From Leptolyngbya sp. SIO4C1 (GTDB lineage Bacteria > Cyanobacteriota > Cyanobacteriia > Phormidesmidales > Phormidesmidaceae), in contig JAAHIA010000016.1 of NCBI GenBank assembly GCA_010671975.1, positions 1 through 27,877 on the forward strand: a stretch of DNA of 27,877 nt. The letters are read 5' to 3'. Under the pieces are notes generated by a model, which worked only from the letters and a program-made list of their open reading frames with translations, made no database searches and was not told the origin of the DNA. The position numbers were made by a program, and so were the translations under genes. This document shows, piece after piece, positions 7,279 through 14,993 of this stretch; positions within the stretch are counted from its first letter, which is position 1; each line of letters begins with the position of its first letter.

Positions 7279-8295
7279 CTAGGCCAGCAGACAGGCGGCT
7301 GGAAAAATCAAATATTCAACAAAAAATAGCTTCCAGATGAACTGGTAGAACGCTGGGTAAGATAGCCCTGCTTCGCTGGCGGCTGGTTTAATGGCGACGC
7401 GGCGGCTGAGATACCAAAAATAGGCAATGCCTGCTGCGTGAGACAGGATTAAAACCGGCCGATTTACCTCAGGTAGAAACACAGCCGCAACGATGAGCCC
7501 CAAATAGCAGCCGGTCAGCACCCAGCGGGCCAGGTTAAACACGGCGGTCTGCCCGAGCTGCACGCTGAACGTTGTGATGTTGTAGCGCCGGTCGCCCTCA
7601 ATATCGGGGATATCTTTGAAGATTGCAATGACAAAGCTGAAGATCAGAATAAACAGCGTCAGCACCCAGACCCGAGCCGGCACCGTTGGCTGCTGACCTA
7701 GCTGGCTGCGGGCGTGCAAAAAGATGCCCAAATTGACGACCGCGCCGCGCACCGACAAAATGCAGATTGAAGCCCATAGCGGAAACCGCTTCAGCCGAAT
7801 CGGCGGCAGCGAGTAGGCTGTGCCAATCGCCAGGCTAATCCAGATGGTTGCTAGCAGGTAGAGGCTCTGCGACAGCAGCGCTAGCCCGACCGCGCTAGTG
7901 CCGGCAATCGCGACGAGAAAGACTGCCTGCGATCGCGAAAAATCGCCGGCGGCAATCGGCAAATGCGGCTTGTTGATTCGGTCGATCTCAACATCTTCGA
8001 CCTGGTTGAGCCCAACGATGTAGACGTTGCCGCAGAGGCAGGCCAGCCAGGTGAGCAACAGCGCCGCGATTGCCTGCCAGACAGGCAGCGTGCCCGGCCA
8101 GCTGCCGATTGGGTACTGAGCTGCCCAGGCAACGGCAAACAGCCCCAAAACGCTGAGGCTAGTGCCAATGATGGTATGCGGACGAGAAAATCTCCAAAAT
8201 GCTTTGAGCCAGGCAACTGGATTCTGGATCAGGCTCAAAGGTGCACGCGGTAAAGCGGTGAAGTTAGCAGACGGCGTAAAAGGCGGTTTAACCAT
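7279..8295 (-). CDS. hpt: Homogentisate phytyltransferase (UbiA family, tocopherol synthesis)
   Basis: This 338-residue integral membrane prenyltransferase joins homogentisate and phytyl diphosphate to give 2-methyl-6-phytyl-benzoquinol, the committed step of vitamin E synthesis in thylakoid or plasma membranes. It carries FWRFSRPHTIIGTSLSVL near residue 33, typical of plant and cyanobacterial HPT. Both UbiA aspartate motifs are intact: NQVEDVEID (97-105) and KDIPDIEGD (227-235), which bind the diphosphate through Mg2+. There are about eight to nine hydrophobic helices. A related solanesyl or plastoquinone prenyltransferase is possible but fits the N-terminal signature less well. The 179 bp between this gene and the lipase hold a HIP1 site at 7189-7196 and no gene. 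It is divergent from the DUF4129 operon. Confidence 0.88.
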   Translation of the reverse strand: MVKPPFTPSANFTALPRAPLSLIQNPVAWLKAFWRFSRPHTIIGTSLSVLGLFAVAWAAQYPIGSWPGTLPVWQAIAALLLTWLACLCGNVYIVGLNQVEDVEIDRINKPHLPIAAGDFSRSQAVFLVAIAGTSAVGLALLSQSLYLLATIWISLAIGTAYSLPPIRLKRFPLWASICILSVRGAVVNLGIFLHARSQLGQQPTVPARVWVLTLFILIFSFVIAIFKDIPDIEGDRRYNITTFSVQLGQTAVFNLARWVLTGCYLGLIVAAVFLPEVNRPVLILSHAAGIAYFWYLSRRVAIKPAASEAGLSYPAFYQFIWKLFFVEYLIFPAACLLA

Positions 8296-8449
8296 GCAGC
8301 TAAGAAAAAGCAGCTAAGAAAAGCCATTCACGAACCACCATGCCGGATTGGCGCAGCGACCGTCAACTCCCCTGAGACGAATTTACAAGCGCTGCAGTTT
8401 CTGCCGAAGGGGCTTTTGCGATCGCGCTATCGTCTATTCACGCGACTTT

Positions 8450-8597
8450 GCCACTGACGGCGGCTGCGACCAGCCGTGCCCGCTGGCCAGTCATCACTGA
8501 CTAATCGTCGCTGGCCAATCGTCACCGGCCAGTCGTCAATGACTATAATATTGGCGACAATACTGGCGACTATTGTCGACTGCCCTGGCCACTGACG
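8450..8597. promoter_or_regulatory. Repeated operator-like sites and -10 box before the MoxR/DUF58 operon
   Basis: The 323-bp gap 8296-8618 between divergent genes holds a set of related repeats. A 19-base element of consensus GGCCAGTCRTCAnTGACTA occurs at 8485-8503 and 8527-8545 (17/19 identical), exactly 42 bp apart, or four helical turns. Its core is a dyad, perfect in the first copy (AGTCA-TCAC-TGACT). A partial copy lies between them (8511-8520). The second copy runs directly into TATAAT (8544-8549), a good -10 box for the plus-strand operon. Just past it is an 8-bp inverted repeat (8555-8562 with 8571-8578). GCCACTGACG occurs at 8450-8459 and again at 8588-8597. No good -35 box is seen, which suits an activator- or repressor-controlled promoter. 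Confidence 0.5.
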
Positions 8598-8618
8598 CCC
8601 TGTGACTTTGCTCCAACG

Positions 8619-9251
8619 ATGACCGCTAGTGCCCCTTCTATCCGCTCGCTATCTGCGCCCGAGGCAGCGGCCCCAGCCACGCCTGTTCAAGATAACAGCG
8701 TTGGTTGGCAAGTTCATCAGCTGACGCAGCGCCTATCAGAATGGATCGAATGGCGGCTGTCGCAGCTGCCAGAAGACACGAGCGCTACGCCCGACCCGTT
8801 TCGCCTACCGGGCTGGCTAGAGGCGCTGCTGTTCGGACTGCTGGTGCTGGGGCTAGCCCTGCTGCTAGGGCTGCTGATGGTGCAGATTCTCAACGCCTAT
8901 TTAGCGCGGCGCTCGCCGGCGCGATCGCGCTCGGTCCCCGGTCAGCCTGTTTACAAACCGAGCGAATGGGTACATCAGGCCAATCAGCTGGCTCAGGCTG
9001 AGCAGTGGTCTGCCGCCTGTCGAGCTTTGTATATGGCGGCGCTGCAGCGGCTGCATGAGCGTCAGCCAATCCCCTATCCAGAGAGCCGTACCGACCAGGA
9101 CTATCTGCGCTATCTCAGCGAACTGCCGCAGCCGCGCCCCTATCAGCTGCTGATTCGCACGCATGAGCGATCGCACTTTGGCCGCGAGCCGCTGCGAGAG
9201 CAGCACTATCAGCGCTGCCGTCAGGCTTACCAGGAGATTGAAAAGTCGTGA
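8619..9251 (+). CDS. DUF4129-domain membrane protein
   Basis: This 210-residue protein has a soluble N-terminal part, a single strong membrane helix (about residues 66-94) and a basic, cytoplasmic C-terminal domain (115-205). The C-terminal part starts SEWVHQANQLAQAEQWSAAC, contains CRALYMAALQRLHER, and ends in a helix of FGREPLREQHYQRC type. This is the DUF4129 pattern, commonly found fused to or beside transglutaminase-like proteins and in MoxR/DUF58 clusters. No catalytic residues are apparent. It is the first gene of a four-gene operon; its TGA overlaps the GTG of the next gene by 4 bp, implying translational coupling. The ATG at 8619 lies about 70 bp past a TATAAT box. Its biochemical function is not known. 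Confidence 0.75.
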   Translation: MTASAPSIRSLSAPEAAAPATPVQDNSVGWQVHQLTQRLSEWIEWRLSQLPEDTSATPDPFRLPGWLEALLFGLLVLGLALLLGLLMVQILNAYLARRSPARSRSVPGQPVYKPSEWVHQANQLAQAEQWSAACRALYMAALQRLHERQPIPYPESRTDQDYLRYLSELPQPRPYQLLIRTHERSHFGREPLREQHYQRCRQAYQEIEKS

Positions 9252-10417
9252 AGCAGGCTTTTTCCCGTCGCGCTACCTGGATTGGCCTAGCAGGGCTCGT
9301 CGCGCTGGTGCTGCTGGTACTGCTGCTAGCACCCAATAGTCAGGCCGTTAGCGGCTCTAGCTTTAGCCGCGCCCCGGACGGCTATCTCGGCTGGTATCAA
9401 GATCGGCAGGCGGCAGGGATTGCCATCGCGCGGTGGCAGCGACCGCCCGCCGAGCTGCTGGCTCACGTCTCTGAGCGGGCTGAACCGCAGACCTTGATTC
9501 AGGTGCGCACGCAGCTGGTCGCAGCGCAGCGGCTGGAGAGTCAGCCCTGGGTCAAAGACTGGCTGAGGGCCGGCAATCGGCTGATTGTGCTTGGCATTCG
9601 TCGGCCAGTAACGGCCGCTGATTTCATCACGCAGCAGGCTAGCCCGCAGGGCACTGTTCGCATTCATACGCGACGCCGAGAAACCTATCTAGAGCAAAAT
9701 CGCTCAGTCATTTTGGGCGATGCGCAAGGCGCAATGGTCTGGCGAGAAACTTGGAACCCAGGCGAGCTTATTTTTGCGGTGACGCCTCATCTGGCGGCTA
9801 ACGCCTATCAGAGCGCCGATAACTTTGCCTTTCTCTCTGCGATCGCAGGCGCCGGTCCGCTTTGGGTCGATGAATTTTTACACGGCTACCGCGCCCCAGA
9901 GGCAATTGCTGAAACGGTAGCCAGCAGCTGGTTTGACTATCTCAGGCGAACGCCAATTTTGCTAGCGGTGGTGCAGGCAGCAGTGCTGATGGCGGTGCTG
10001 CTCTTGGCGCAAAATCAGCGGCTAGGGACGCAGGTGACGCTGCGATCGCCGGTCGTAGATAACAGTCAGGCCTATATTCAAGCGCTGGCCGCCGTGCTGC
10101 ACAAAGCCAGCAGCTATCGATTTGTGGCTGAGCAGATTGCGCGAGCCGAGCGGCAGCATCTACAAAAAGCGCTAGGATTCGGCGAGGCTAGCCAGGTAGA
10201 GCCAACCCGCTTGCAGCAGGCTTGGACCCAGAAAATGGGTCAGTCTGACCGGTCGCTAACGCCGCTGCTAACGCCGCCCCAGTTCTCAAATACTGAGAAA
10301 GACAGTACCTTTGTAGCGTGGCTTGCCAAACTGCAGGCCATTCGCCAGCGTTTAATCGCCCCGCTAGGCCCAAAGGCAACAGAAGCTAAATCGTCTGAGC
10401 CCCCTTTAGAGAATTAG
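9248..10417 (+). CDS. DUF4350-domain membrane protein
   Basis: This 389-residue protein has an N-terminal membrane anchor (about 11-29), a large, probably extracytoplasmic domain (about 35-230), a second helix (about 236-255) and a cytoplasmic tail of about 130 residues. The outer domain begins SSFSRAPDGYLGWYQDRQAA and contains RLIVLG, a strand typical of a Rossmann-like fold. It ends with NFAFLSAIAGAGPLWVDEFLHGY, whose DE-x-x-HG block (208-213) is characteristic of DUF4350. The GTG start overlaps the previous stop, and only 4 bp separate its TAG from the moxR ATG. Operon position suggests it is the periplasmic/membrane partner of the MoxR-DUF58 pair. No enzymatic motif was found. Confidence 0.75.
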   Translation: MKQAFSRRATWIGLAGLVALVLLVLLLAPNSQAVSGSSFSRAPDGYLGWYQDRQAAGIAIARWQRPPAELLAHVSERAEPQTLIQVRTQLVAAQRLESQPWVKDWLRAGNRLIVLGIRRPVTAADFITQQASPQGTVRIHTRRRETYLEQNRSVILGDAQGAMVWRETWNPGELIFAVTPHLAANAYQSADNFAFLSAIAGAGPLWVDEFLHGYRAPEAIAETVASSWFDYLRRTPILLAVVQAAVLMAVLLLAQNQRLGTQVTLRSPVVDNSQAYIQALAAVLHKASSYRFVAEQIARAERQHLQKALGFGEASQVEPTRLQQAWTQKMGQSDRSLTPLLTPPQFSNTEKDSTFVAWLAKLQAIRQRLIAPLGPKATEAKSSEPPLEN

Positions 10418-10421
10418 CTGC

Positions 10422-11372
10422 ATGGACAAACTGCAACCGCTGATCGCTCAGCTTGGACAAACCCTGGCTCAGGTAGTCGTTGGCCAAGCTGCAACCATTG
10501 ATCAGCTCTTAGTGGCCCTGCTAGCAGGCGGCCACCTGATTATAGAAGGCGTACCCGGCACCGGTAAAACGCTGCTGGTCAAGCTGCTGGCCCATTTAAT
10601 TCAGGCCGACTTTCGGCGAGTGCAGCTGACCCCCGACATCTTGCCCTCCGACATTCTAGGCACCAATATCTTTGATCTGAATACGCGCAGCTTTAACCTG
10701 AAAAAAGGCCCGATCTTTACGCAGGTGCTGCTCGCTGACGAAGTTAACCGCACCCCGCCTAAAACGCAGGCCGCGCTGCTAGAGGCGATGGAAGAGCAGC
10801 AGGTAACGCTCGATGGCAAAGGCTGGCAGCTGTCTGAGTTTTTTTGGGTGATTGCCACGCAGAATTCGCTGGAGTTTGAAGGCACCTATCCGCTGCCCGA
10901 GGCGCAGCTTGATCGCTTCTTATTTAAGCTGCTGATAGACTACCCTGCCGCCAGCGCTGAAAAGCAAATGCTGCTCAATGCCCAAGCTGGCTTTGAAGCG
11001 AGACGGCTCAATTTAGAGCAGCTATCACCCGTGATGACCGCTGCTCAAATTTTAGCCGCGCGGCAGGCAGTCAAAGCCGTTACGGTGCAGGAGCCTATCT
11101 TGGACTATCTGCTGACGCTGGTACGCAAGACGCGACAGTCGCCCGATCTGGCTCTAGGGGCCTCGCCGCGCTCGGCAGTGAGCTGGCTGCAGGCTAGCAA
11201 GGCTTACGCTTGGCTTAAGGGCCAAGACTACGTTATTCCCGACCATGTTAAAGCTGTCGCGCCGCCGCTGCTGCGGCATCGGCTGCTGCTTGGCCCGGAA
11301 GCGCAGCTCGACGGTCTCAGCATCGAGGCGGTGATTAACACCCTGCTAGCGCAAGTGCCGGTGCCGCGCTGA
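10422..11372 (+). CDS. MoxR-family AAA+ ATPase
   Basis: This 316-residue cytoplasmic AAA+ protein has Walker A GVPGTGKTL (43-51), Walker B VLLADEVNR (102-110) and a sensor-1 stretch ATQNSLEFEGTYPLPEAQLD. The downstream LDRFLFKL and the lid domain ending ASPRSAVSWLQASKAYAW are typical of the MoxR group (AAA_3 plus AAA_lid). MoxR proteins act as hexameric chaperone-like machines that remodel or activate partner proteins, as in methanol dehydrogenase maturation. Here the likely client is in the same operon, namely DUF58 or the two membrane proteins. Its stop codon overlaps the ATG of the DUF58 gene by one base. All nucleotide-binding motifs look intact, so it should hydrolyse ATP. Confidence 0.93.
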   Translation: MDKLQPLIAQLGQTLAQVVVGQAATIDQLLVALLAGGHLIIEGVPGTGKTLLVKLLAHLIQADFRRVQLTPDILPSDILGTNIFDLNTRSFNLKKGPIFTQVLLADEVNRTPPKTQAALLEAMEEQQVTLDGKGWQLSEFFWVIATQNSLEFEGTYPLPEAQLDRFLFKLLIDYPAASAEKQMLLNAQAGFEARRLNLEQLSPVMTAAQILAARQAVKAVTVQEPILDYLLTLVRKTRQSPDLALGASPRSAVSWLQASKAYAWLKGQDYVIPDHVKAVAPPLLRHRLLLGPEAQLDGLSIEAVINTLLAQVPVPR

Positions 11373-12688
11373 TGGGCCTCACACCGACTCGACGGCTCTA
11401 CGGTCTGCTGATTGCAAGCGGCGCAGTCGCGGTGCTAGTCGAGGCGCTGCTGCCCGCAGCGGGCACTCAGGCTCAGGTCCTACTGGGGCTGCTCATGTTA
11501 GATGGCGGTTTGCTTGTCGCTATGGCTGTGGATAGCGGGCTAGCGCGATCGCAGCGGGCTAGCGTCAGTCGAACGCTGCCGCCTCGACTCTCAATCGGTC
11601 GCGAAAATGCCATCACGCTGTCGGTAGCAGCCAGCAGCCCGGTTGAGCTGCGTCTCTATGACGGCTATCCGGCGGCGCTAGGAGAAATGGCTATGCCAAT
11701 AGCGCTGCGGGCTAGCCAGGCGCAGACCGTCAGCTACGCGGTGACCCCCACCCAGCGCGGCGAGTTTGTCTGGGGCGACCTACAGGTGCAGCAGCGGGGA
11801 CCGCTAGGGCTAGCCTGGCACAGCTGGACCGTGCCGCAGTCGCAGACGACTGCCGTCTACCCTGATTTGGTCGGGCTGCGATCGCTCACCCTGCGGCTGA
11901 CGCTGCAGTCTACCGGCAGCGTGCGGCAGCTAAAGCGCATCGGCATTGGCACCGAGTTTGCCGAGCTGCGCGACTACGGTGCCGGCGACGACCCGCGCCT
12001 GATTGACTGGAAAGCTACTGCCCGCCGCAGTCAGCCGCTGGTGCGGGTGTTAGCGCCAGAGCGTGAACAAACGCTGCTGGTGCTGCTAGATCGCGGTCGG
12101 CTGATGACGGCGCGGGTGCAGAGACTGAGCCGCTTTGACTGGGGCCTAAACGCTACCCTGTCGCTGGCACTGGCCGGACTGCATCGCGGCGACCGGGTCG
12201 GCGTCGGCGTTTTTGATCGCACGCTGCAGACTTGGATACCGCCTACCGGCGGGCGATCGCACCTGCAGCGCCTGATTGAAAAGCTCACCCCGATTCAGCC
12301 GGTGCTGCTAGAGTCTGACTACCTAGGCGCGGTTACCCAGCTGGCCACTCGTCAGCATCGCCGCGCGCTGGTAGTGGTGATTACAGATGTGGTGGACAGC
12401 ACCGCCTCGGCAGAGCTGCTGACTGCGCTGACGCGGCTAAAGTCGCGACATCTGCCCTTCTGCGTCACGCTGCGCGACCCTGCCGTAGACCGGCAGGCCC
12501 ATACGTTTCGAGCAGAAGTAGAAGCCGCCTATGGGCGGGCAGTGGCGCTAGACCTGCTGGCCCAGCGTCAGGCAGCCTTTGCGCGACTCCGGCAGAGCGG
12601 CGTGCTGGTGCTCGATGCCCCCGCCAACCAAATTTCGGAATCGCTCGTGGAAGACTACCTGCGCATTAAGCTGAAAAATCGGCTTTGA
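11372..12688 (+). CDS. DUF58 protein with VWA-like domain, membrane anchored
   Basis: This 438-residue protein has two N-terminal membrane helices (about 8-25 and 34-52), a β-rich middle part (about 65-165) and the conserved DUF58 core. The core is marked by GTEFAELRDYGAGDDPRLID, then WKATARR, then TLLVLLDRGRLM, and later RRALVVVITDVVD. The last two resemble the opening and MIDAS-side strands of a von Willebrand A fold; DRGRLM departs from the full DxSxS metal motif. DUF58 proteins are almost always encoded next to MoxR ATPases and are thought to be their targets. It is the last gene of the operon and ends 29 bp before the convergent transaldolase gene. Function is unknown beyond this association. 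Confidence 0.85.
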   Translation: MGLTPTRRLYGLLIASGAVAVLVEALLPAAGTQAQVLLGLLMLDGGLLVAMAVDSGLARSQRASVSRTLPPRLSIGRENAITLSVAASSPVELRLYDGYPAALGEMAMPIALRASQAQTVSYAVTPTQRGEFVWGDLQVQQRGPLGLAWHSWTVPQSQTTAVYPDLVGLRSLTLRLTLQSTGSVRQLKRIGIGTEFAELRDYGAGDDPRLIDWKATARRSQPLVRVLAPEREQTLLVLLDRGRLMTARVQRLSRFDWGLNATLSLALAGLHRGDRVGVGVFDRTLQTWIPPTGGRSHLQRLIEKLTPIQPVLLESDYLGAVTQLATRQHRRALVVVITDVVDSTASAELLTALTRLKSRHLPFCVTLRDPAVDRQAHTFRAEVEAAYGRAVALDLLAQRQAAFARLRQSGVLVLDAPANQISESLVEDYLRIKLKNRL

Positions 12689-12717
12689 GCGGTGCGGCAG
12701 CGCTATCAGCTCGCCGC

Positions 12718-13896
12718 CTAAACATTGGCCAGTCGGAAAGCAGCCCCTAGACCAGCGCCCATTTCCTCGGGCGTAATCTTGCCATCGTGGTCAACATCCA
12801 GCGCATCAAAGACGGCATCAGAGCCCATCCATTCCTCGCGCGTGATGAAGCCGTCCCCGTCTAGGTCGTAGGCGCGAAAGACATCTTCTGCCGCGTGGCT
12901 GACCACATCGTGACCGTCCAGCTGAGCCAAACGCTCTGCCAGCAGCTGCTCTAGAGACTCTAGCGCCTTTGTAAAGCCCTGGATGCCTTCCTCTAGCTTC
13001 TCAGAGGCCATGCGATCTTCGGCGTGCATCTTATCGAAGGTGGCTTTGTCCATCGAAAGCTTTTCAATTGATTTGTCTTGAGCCGCTGCGGGAGAAAGCT
13101 TACGCGGCAGCGTCTCTTCCATCTCGTCGAGCTGGGCCAAGAGCTTAGGCGAAATGGTCAGCAAATCGCAGCCGGCCAGCTCAGTGAGCTCCCCCGTATT
13201 GCGAAAGCTAGCGCCCATTACCTCGGTTTTATAGCCAAACTTTTTGTAGTAGTCGTAGATCTCGGCGACCGACTGTACGCCCGGATCTTCGGCCGGCGGG
13301 TAGGACTCTTTGCCGGTCTCTTTTTTGTACCAGTCCAGAATGCGGCCCACGAACGGAGAAATCAGCGTGACGCCGGCTTCAGCACAGGCAATCGCCTGGT
13401 GCAGACCAAACAGCAGCGTCAGGTTGCAGTGAATGCCTTCTTTTTCTAAAACTTCGGCAGCGCGAATGCCTTCCCAGGTTGAGGCAATCTTGATCAAGAT
13501 GCGATCGCGCGAGACGCCTTTGGCCTCGTACTGAGCAATCAGGTCGCGGGCCATCTCAATCGTGCCGTCTGTGTCATACGAGCGGCGCGCATCTACCTCG
13601 GTCGAGACGCGACCGGGAATGATTTTTAGAATTTTTAACCCGAAGGCAACGGCCAGGCGCTGAAAAGCTAAATTCGCCACTGCTTGAGCGTCTGCTTGCT
13701 CGCCGGCATCGGCTTTGGCCTGCTTTAGCGTGGTATCTACAATGTCTTGATACTGGGGCATCTGCGCCGCAGCCGTAATCAACGACGGATTGGTTGTCGC
13801 ATCTTGAGGCTTGAACTGCTCGATTGCTTTAATGTCGCCGGTGTCAGCGACGACGACGGTCATTTCACGCAACTGCTCTAAGACGCTCTGCGACAT
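12718..13896 (-). CDS. tal: Transaldolase with C-terminal EF-hand pair
   Basis: This 392-residue protein catalyses three-carbon transfer between sedoheptulose-7-phosphate and glyceraldehyde-3-phosphate in the pentose phosphate pathway. The barrel occupies residues 1 to about 325. D32 is in QDATTNPSLI, and the Schiff-base lysine is K136 in ILIKIASTWEG. HCNLTLLFGLHQA and LISPFVGRILDWYKK are family signatures. After it come two canonical calcium-binding loops, DLDGDGFITREE (344-355) and DVDHDGKITPEE (367-378), both with acidic residues at loop positions 1, 3, 5 and 12. EF-hand tails are known on some cyanobacterial transaldolases, so calcium control is plausible but not shown. GGAG lies about 8 nt before the ATG. 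It is monocistronic and converges on the MoxR/DUF58 operon. Confidence 0.95.
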   Translation of the reverse strand: MSQSVLEQLREMTVVVADTGDIKAIEQFKPQDATTNPSLITAAAQMPQYQDIVDTTLKQAKADAGEQADAQAVANLAFQRLAVAFGLKILKIIPGRVSTEVDARRSYDTDGTIEMARDLIAQYEAKGVSRDRILIKIASTWEGIRAAEVLEKEGIHCNLTLLFGLHQAIACAEAGVTLISPFVGRILDWYKKETGKESYPPAEDPGVQSVAEIYDYYKKFGYKTEVMGASFRNTGELTELAGCDLLTISPKLLAQLDEMEETLPRKLSPAAAQDKSIEKLSMDKATFDKMHAEDRMASEKLEEGIQGFTKALESLEQLLAERLAQLDGHDVVSHAAEDVFRAYDLDGDGFITREEWMGSDAVFDALDVDHDGKITPEEMGAGLGAAFRLANV

Positions 13897-14148
13897 GCTT
13901 TACACTCCGTTTAAGGTCACGCCTCATTGTAATCAGCCTGCGGGGGACTGTCTGTAATCTAAAGACTGATTAAGGAATTGCCTAAGAGTACCCGGACGGG
14001 TGCTGTAGCGCAGCGCTGACTTGGGGCAAGCTAAAGCTATCAAGAGGCGGCTGTGACAAGCTCTCCCTGATGTCGTAGGGCCGCAACAGTAAACGCAAAA
14101 ACGCAAATGAGTGCAAATTAGTCGGACATATCGAGTTTCCTCAACCCA

Positions 14149-14179
14149 GACCGGAGCTTTCCACTCCGGTCCTTTTTTT
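14149..14179 (+). terminator. Intrinsic terminator on the plus strand with no plus-strand gene upstream
   Basis: A perfect 8-bp stem (GACCGGAG 14149-14156, CTCCGGTC 14164-14171) with a 7-base loop is followed by C and seven T (14173-14179). The T-run is on the plus strand. Read on the minus strand, the stem is preceded by A's and followed by TGGGTTGAGG, so it is not an intrinsic terminator for the DUF1838 gene. Both flanking genes are on the minus strand, so the natural user is an unannotated plus-strand transcript starting somewhere in 13900-14148. Confidence 0.75.
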
Positions 14180-14181
14180 AG

Positions 14182-14982
14182 CTATTCATACTCAGGAATC
14201 GGAAAGGTTGCCCCCCGCTGATAGGCCGCAAAATGCTGCTTGAGATAGGTGGTGCTGGTGACGTTGGGCTCATCGGTCTGGTCGGGTGTCGTTTGGTAGA
14301 TCGGTACGCGATCGCGAATCACCTGAATCAGCTTGGGGTTGAGATCTTCAAACCGCTCGACCCGCTCGATGGTGGTATCAAACCGCAGCCGCGCCGGATG
14401 CTGATAGCCTAGCTTCATCCAGGGCAGCCAGGGGCAGTCGCGGCCCCAGGTTGGCGGCGGCACGTTCTTGGCCTCAGGGCGACGGGTATAGGTGGTGAAA
14501 TATTCCGTGCCCTCAAAGGTGTCGCCTGGGCAGTGGTCACGATAGATCGGATTGCCTGCCAGCGGATGCGGATAGGCCAGCGGAATTTCTAGCACCGTCT
14601 TTAGGTAGGGCTCACCAGCTGGAATCTCAATTTTTCTCGGCTTGACCCGCCCCTGCACGATTCGATTAGCAATTGGCACCACCGGCACCGACTCCCAACC
14701 GGGGAACGGCTGCCACCGGGTCAGCACCTCACCCGTTTTTAGATCGCAGTAGAGCCCCAGCTCGCGGTTGATGCGATGGCCGGCTTCACCATATTCTTGA
14801 TCGGGGCGAATGAAGGCTTTGGTGGCATTCATGCCAGCGATCGCAAAAATCGGCTCCAGCGGCGCGTTCGGCTCGGGCCGCCAGGAGACCGTACCTTCCC
14901 AGCGATAGTAAAGCTGCTGCCCGTGATGGGTGCGATAGAAGTCGAGGTTGTCGACGGTGTAGGGTTGAGCGTAGTCAGACAT
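14182..14982 (-). CDS. DUF1838-family protein, in operon with the P450
   Basis: This 266-residue protein is recognised as DUF1838 from its layout: an early YYRWEGTVSW strand, then FAIAGMNATKAF, NRELGLYCDLKTGEVLTRW and the central PYLKTVLEIPLAYPHPLAGN. The C-terminal half includes CPWLPWMKLGYQHPARLRFD. No signal peptide, membrane helix or known catalytic motif is seen, and the function of the family is unknown. The open frame runs upstream to 15183, but that extension overlaps the P450 gene and is of shadow-like composition (rich in Ser, Arg and Cys). The ATG at 14982, 11 bp past the P450 stop, is the real start. That spacing argues for one transcript with the P450, and so for action on the same substrate or pathway. 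Confidence 0.8.
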   Translation of the reverse strand: MSDYAQPYTVDNLDFYRTHHGQQLYYRWEGTVSWRPEPNAPLEPIFAIAGMNATKAFIRPDQEYGEAGHRINRELGLYCDLKTGEVLTRWQPFPGWESVPVVPIANRIVQGRVKPRKIEIPAGEPYLKTVLEIPLAYPHPLAGNPIYRDHCPGDTFEGTEYFTTYTRRPEAKNVPPPTWGRDCPWLPWMKLGYQHPARLRFDTTIERVERFEDLNPKLIQVIRDRVPIYQTTPDQTDEPNVTSTTYLKQHFAAYQRGATFPIPEYE

Positions 14983-14993
14983 AGTGGCGTCGG

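Noticed and set aside
13078..13449. 123-codon plus-strand frame opposite transaldolase
   Set aside because: Transaldolase is full length with all catalytic residues; the opposite frame is a codon-bias shadow.
14101..14179. Identity of the plus-strand terminator region as Yfr1 or Yfr2 RNA
   Set aside because: The conserved cores ACTCCTCACAC and repeated GGAAACA that I recall are not present on the plus strand, so no family name is given.
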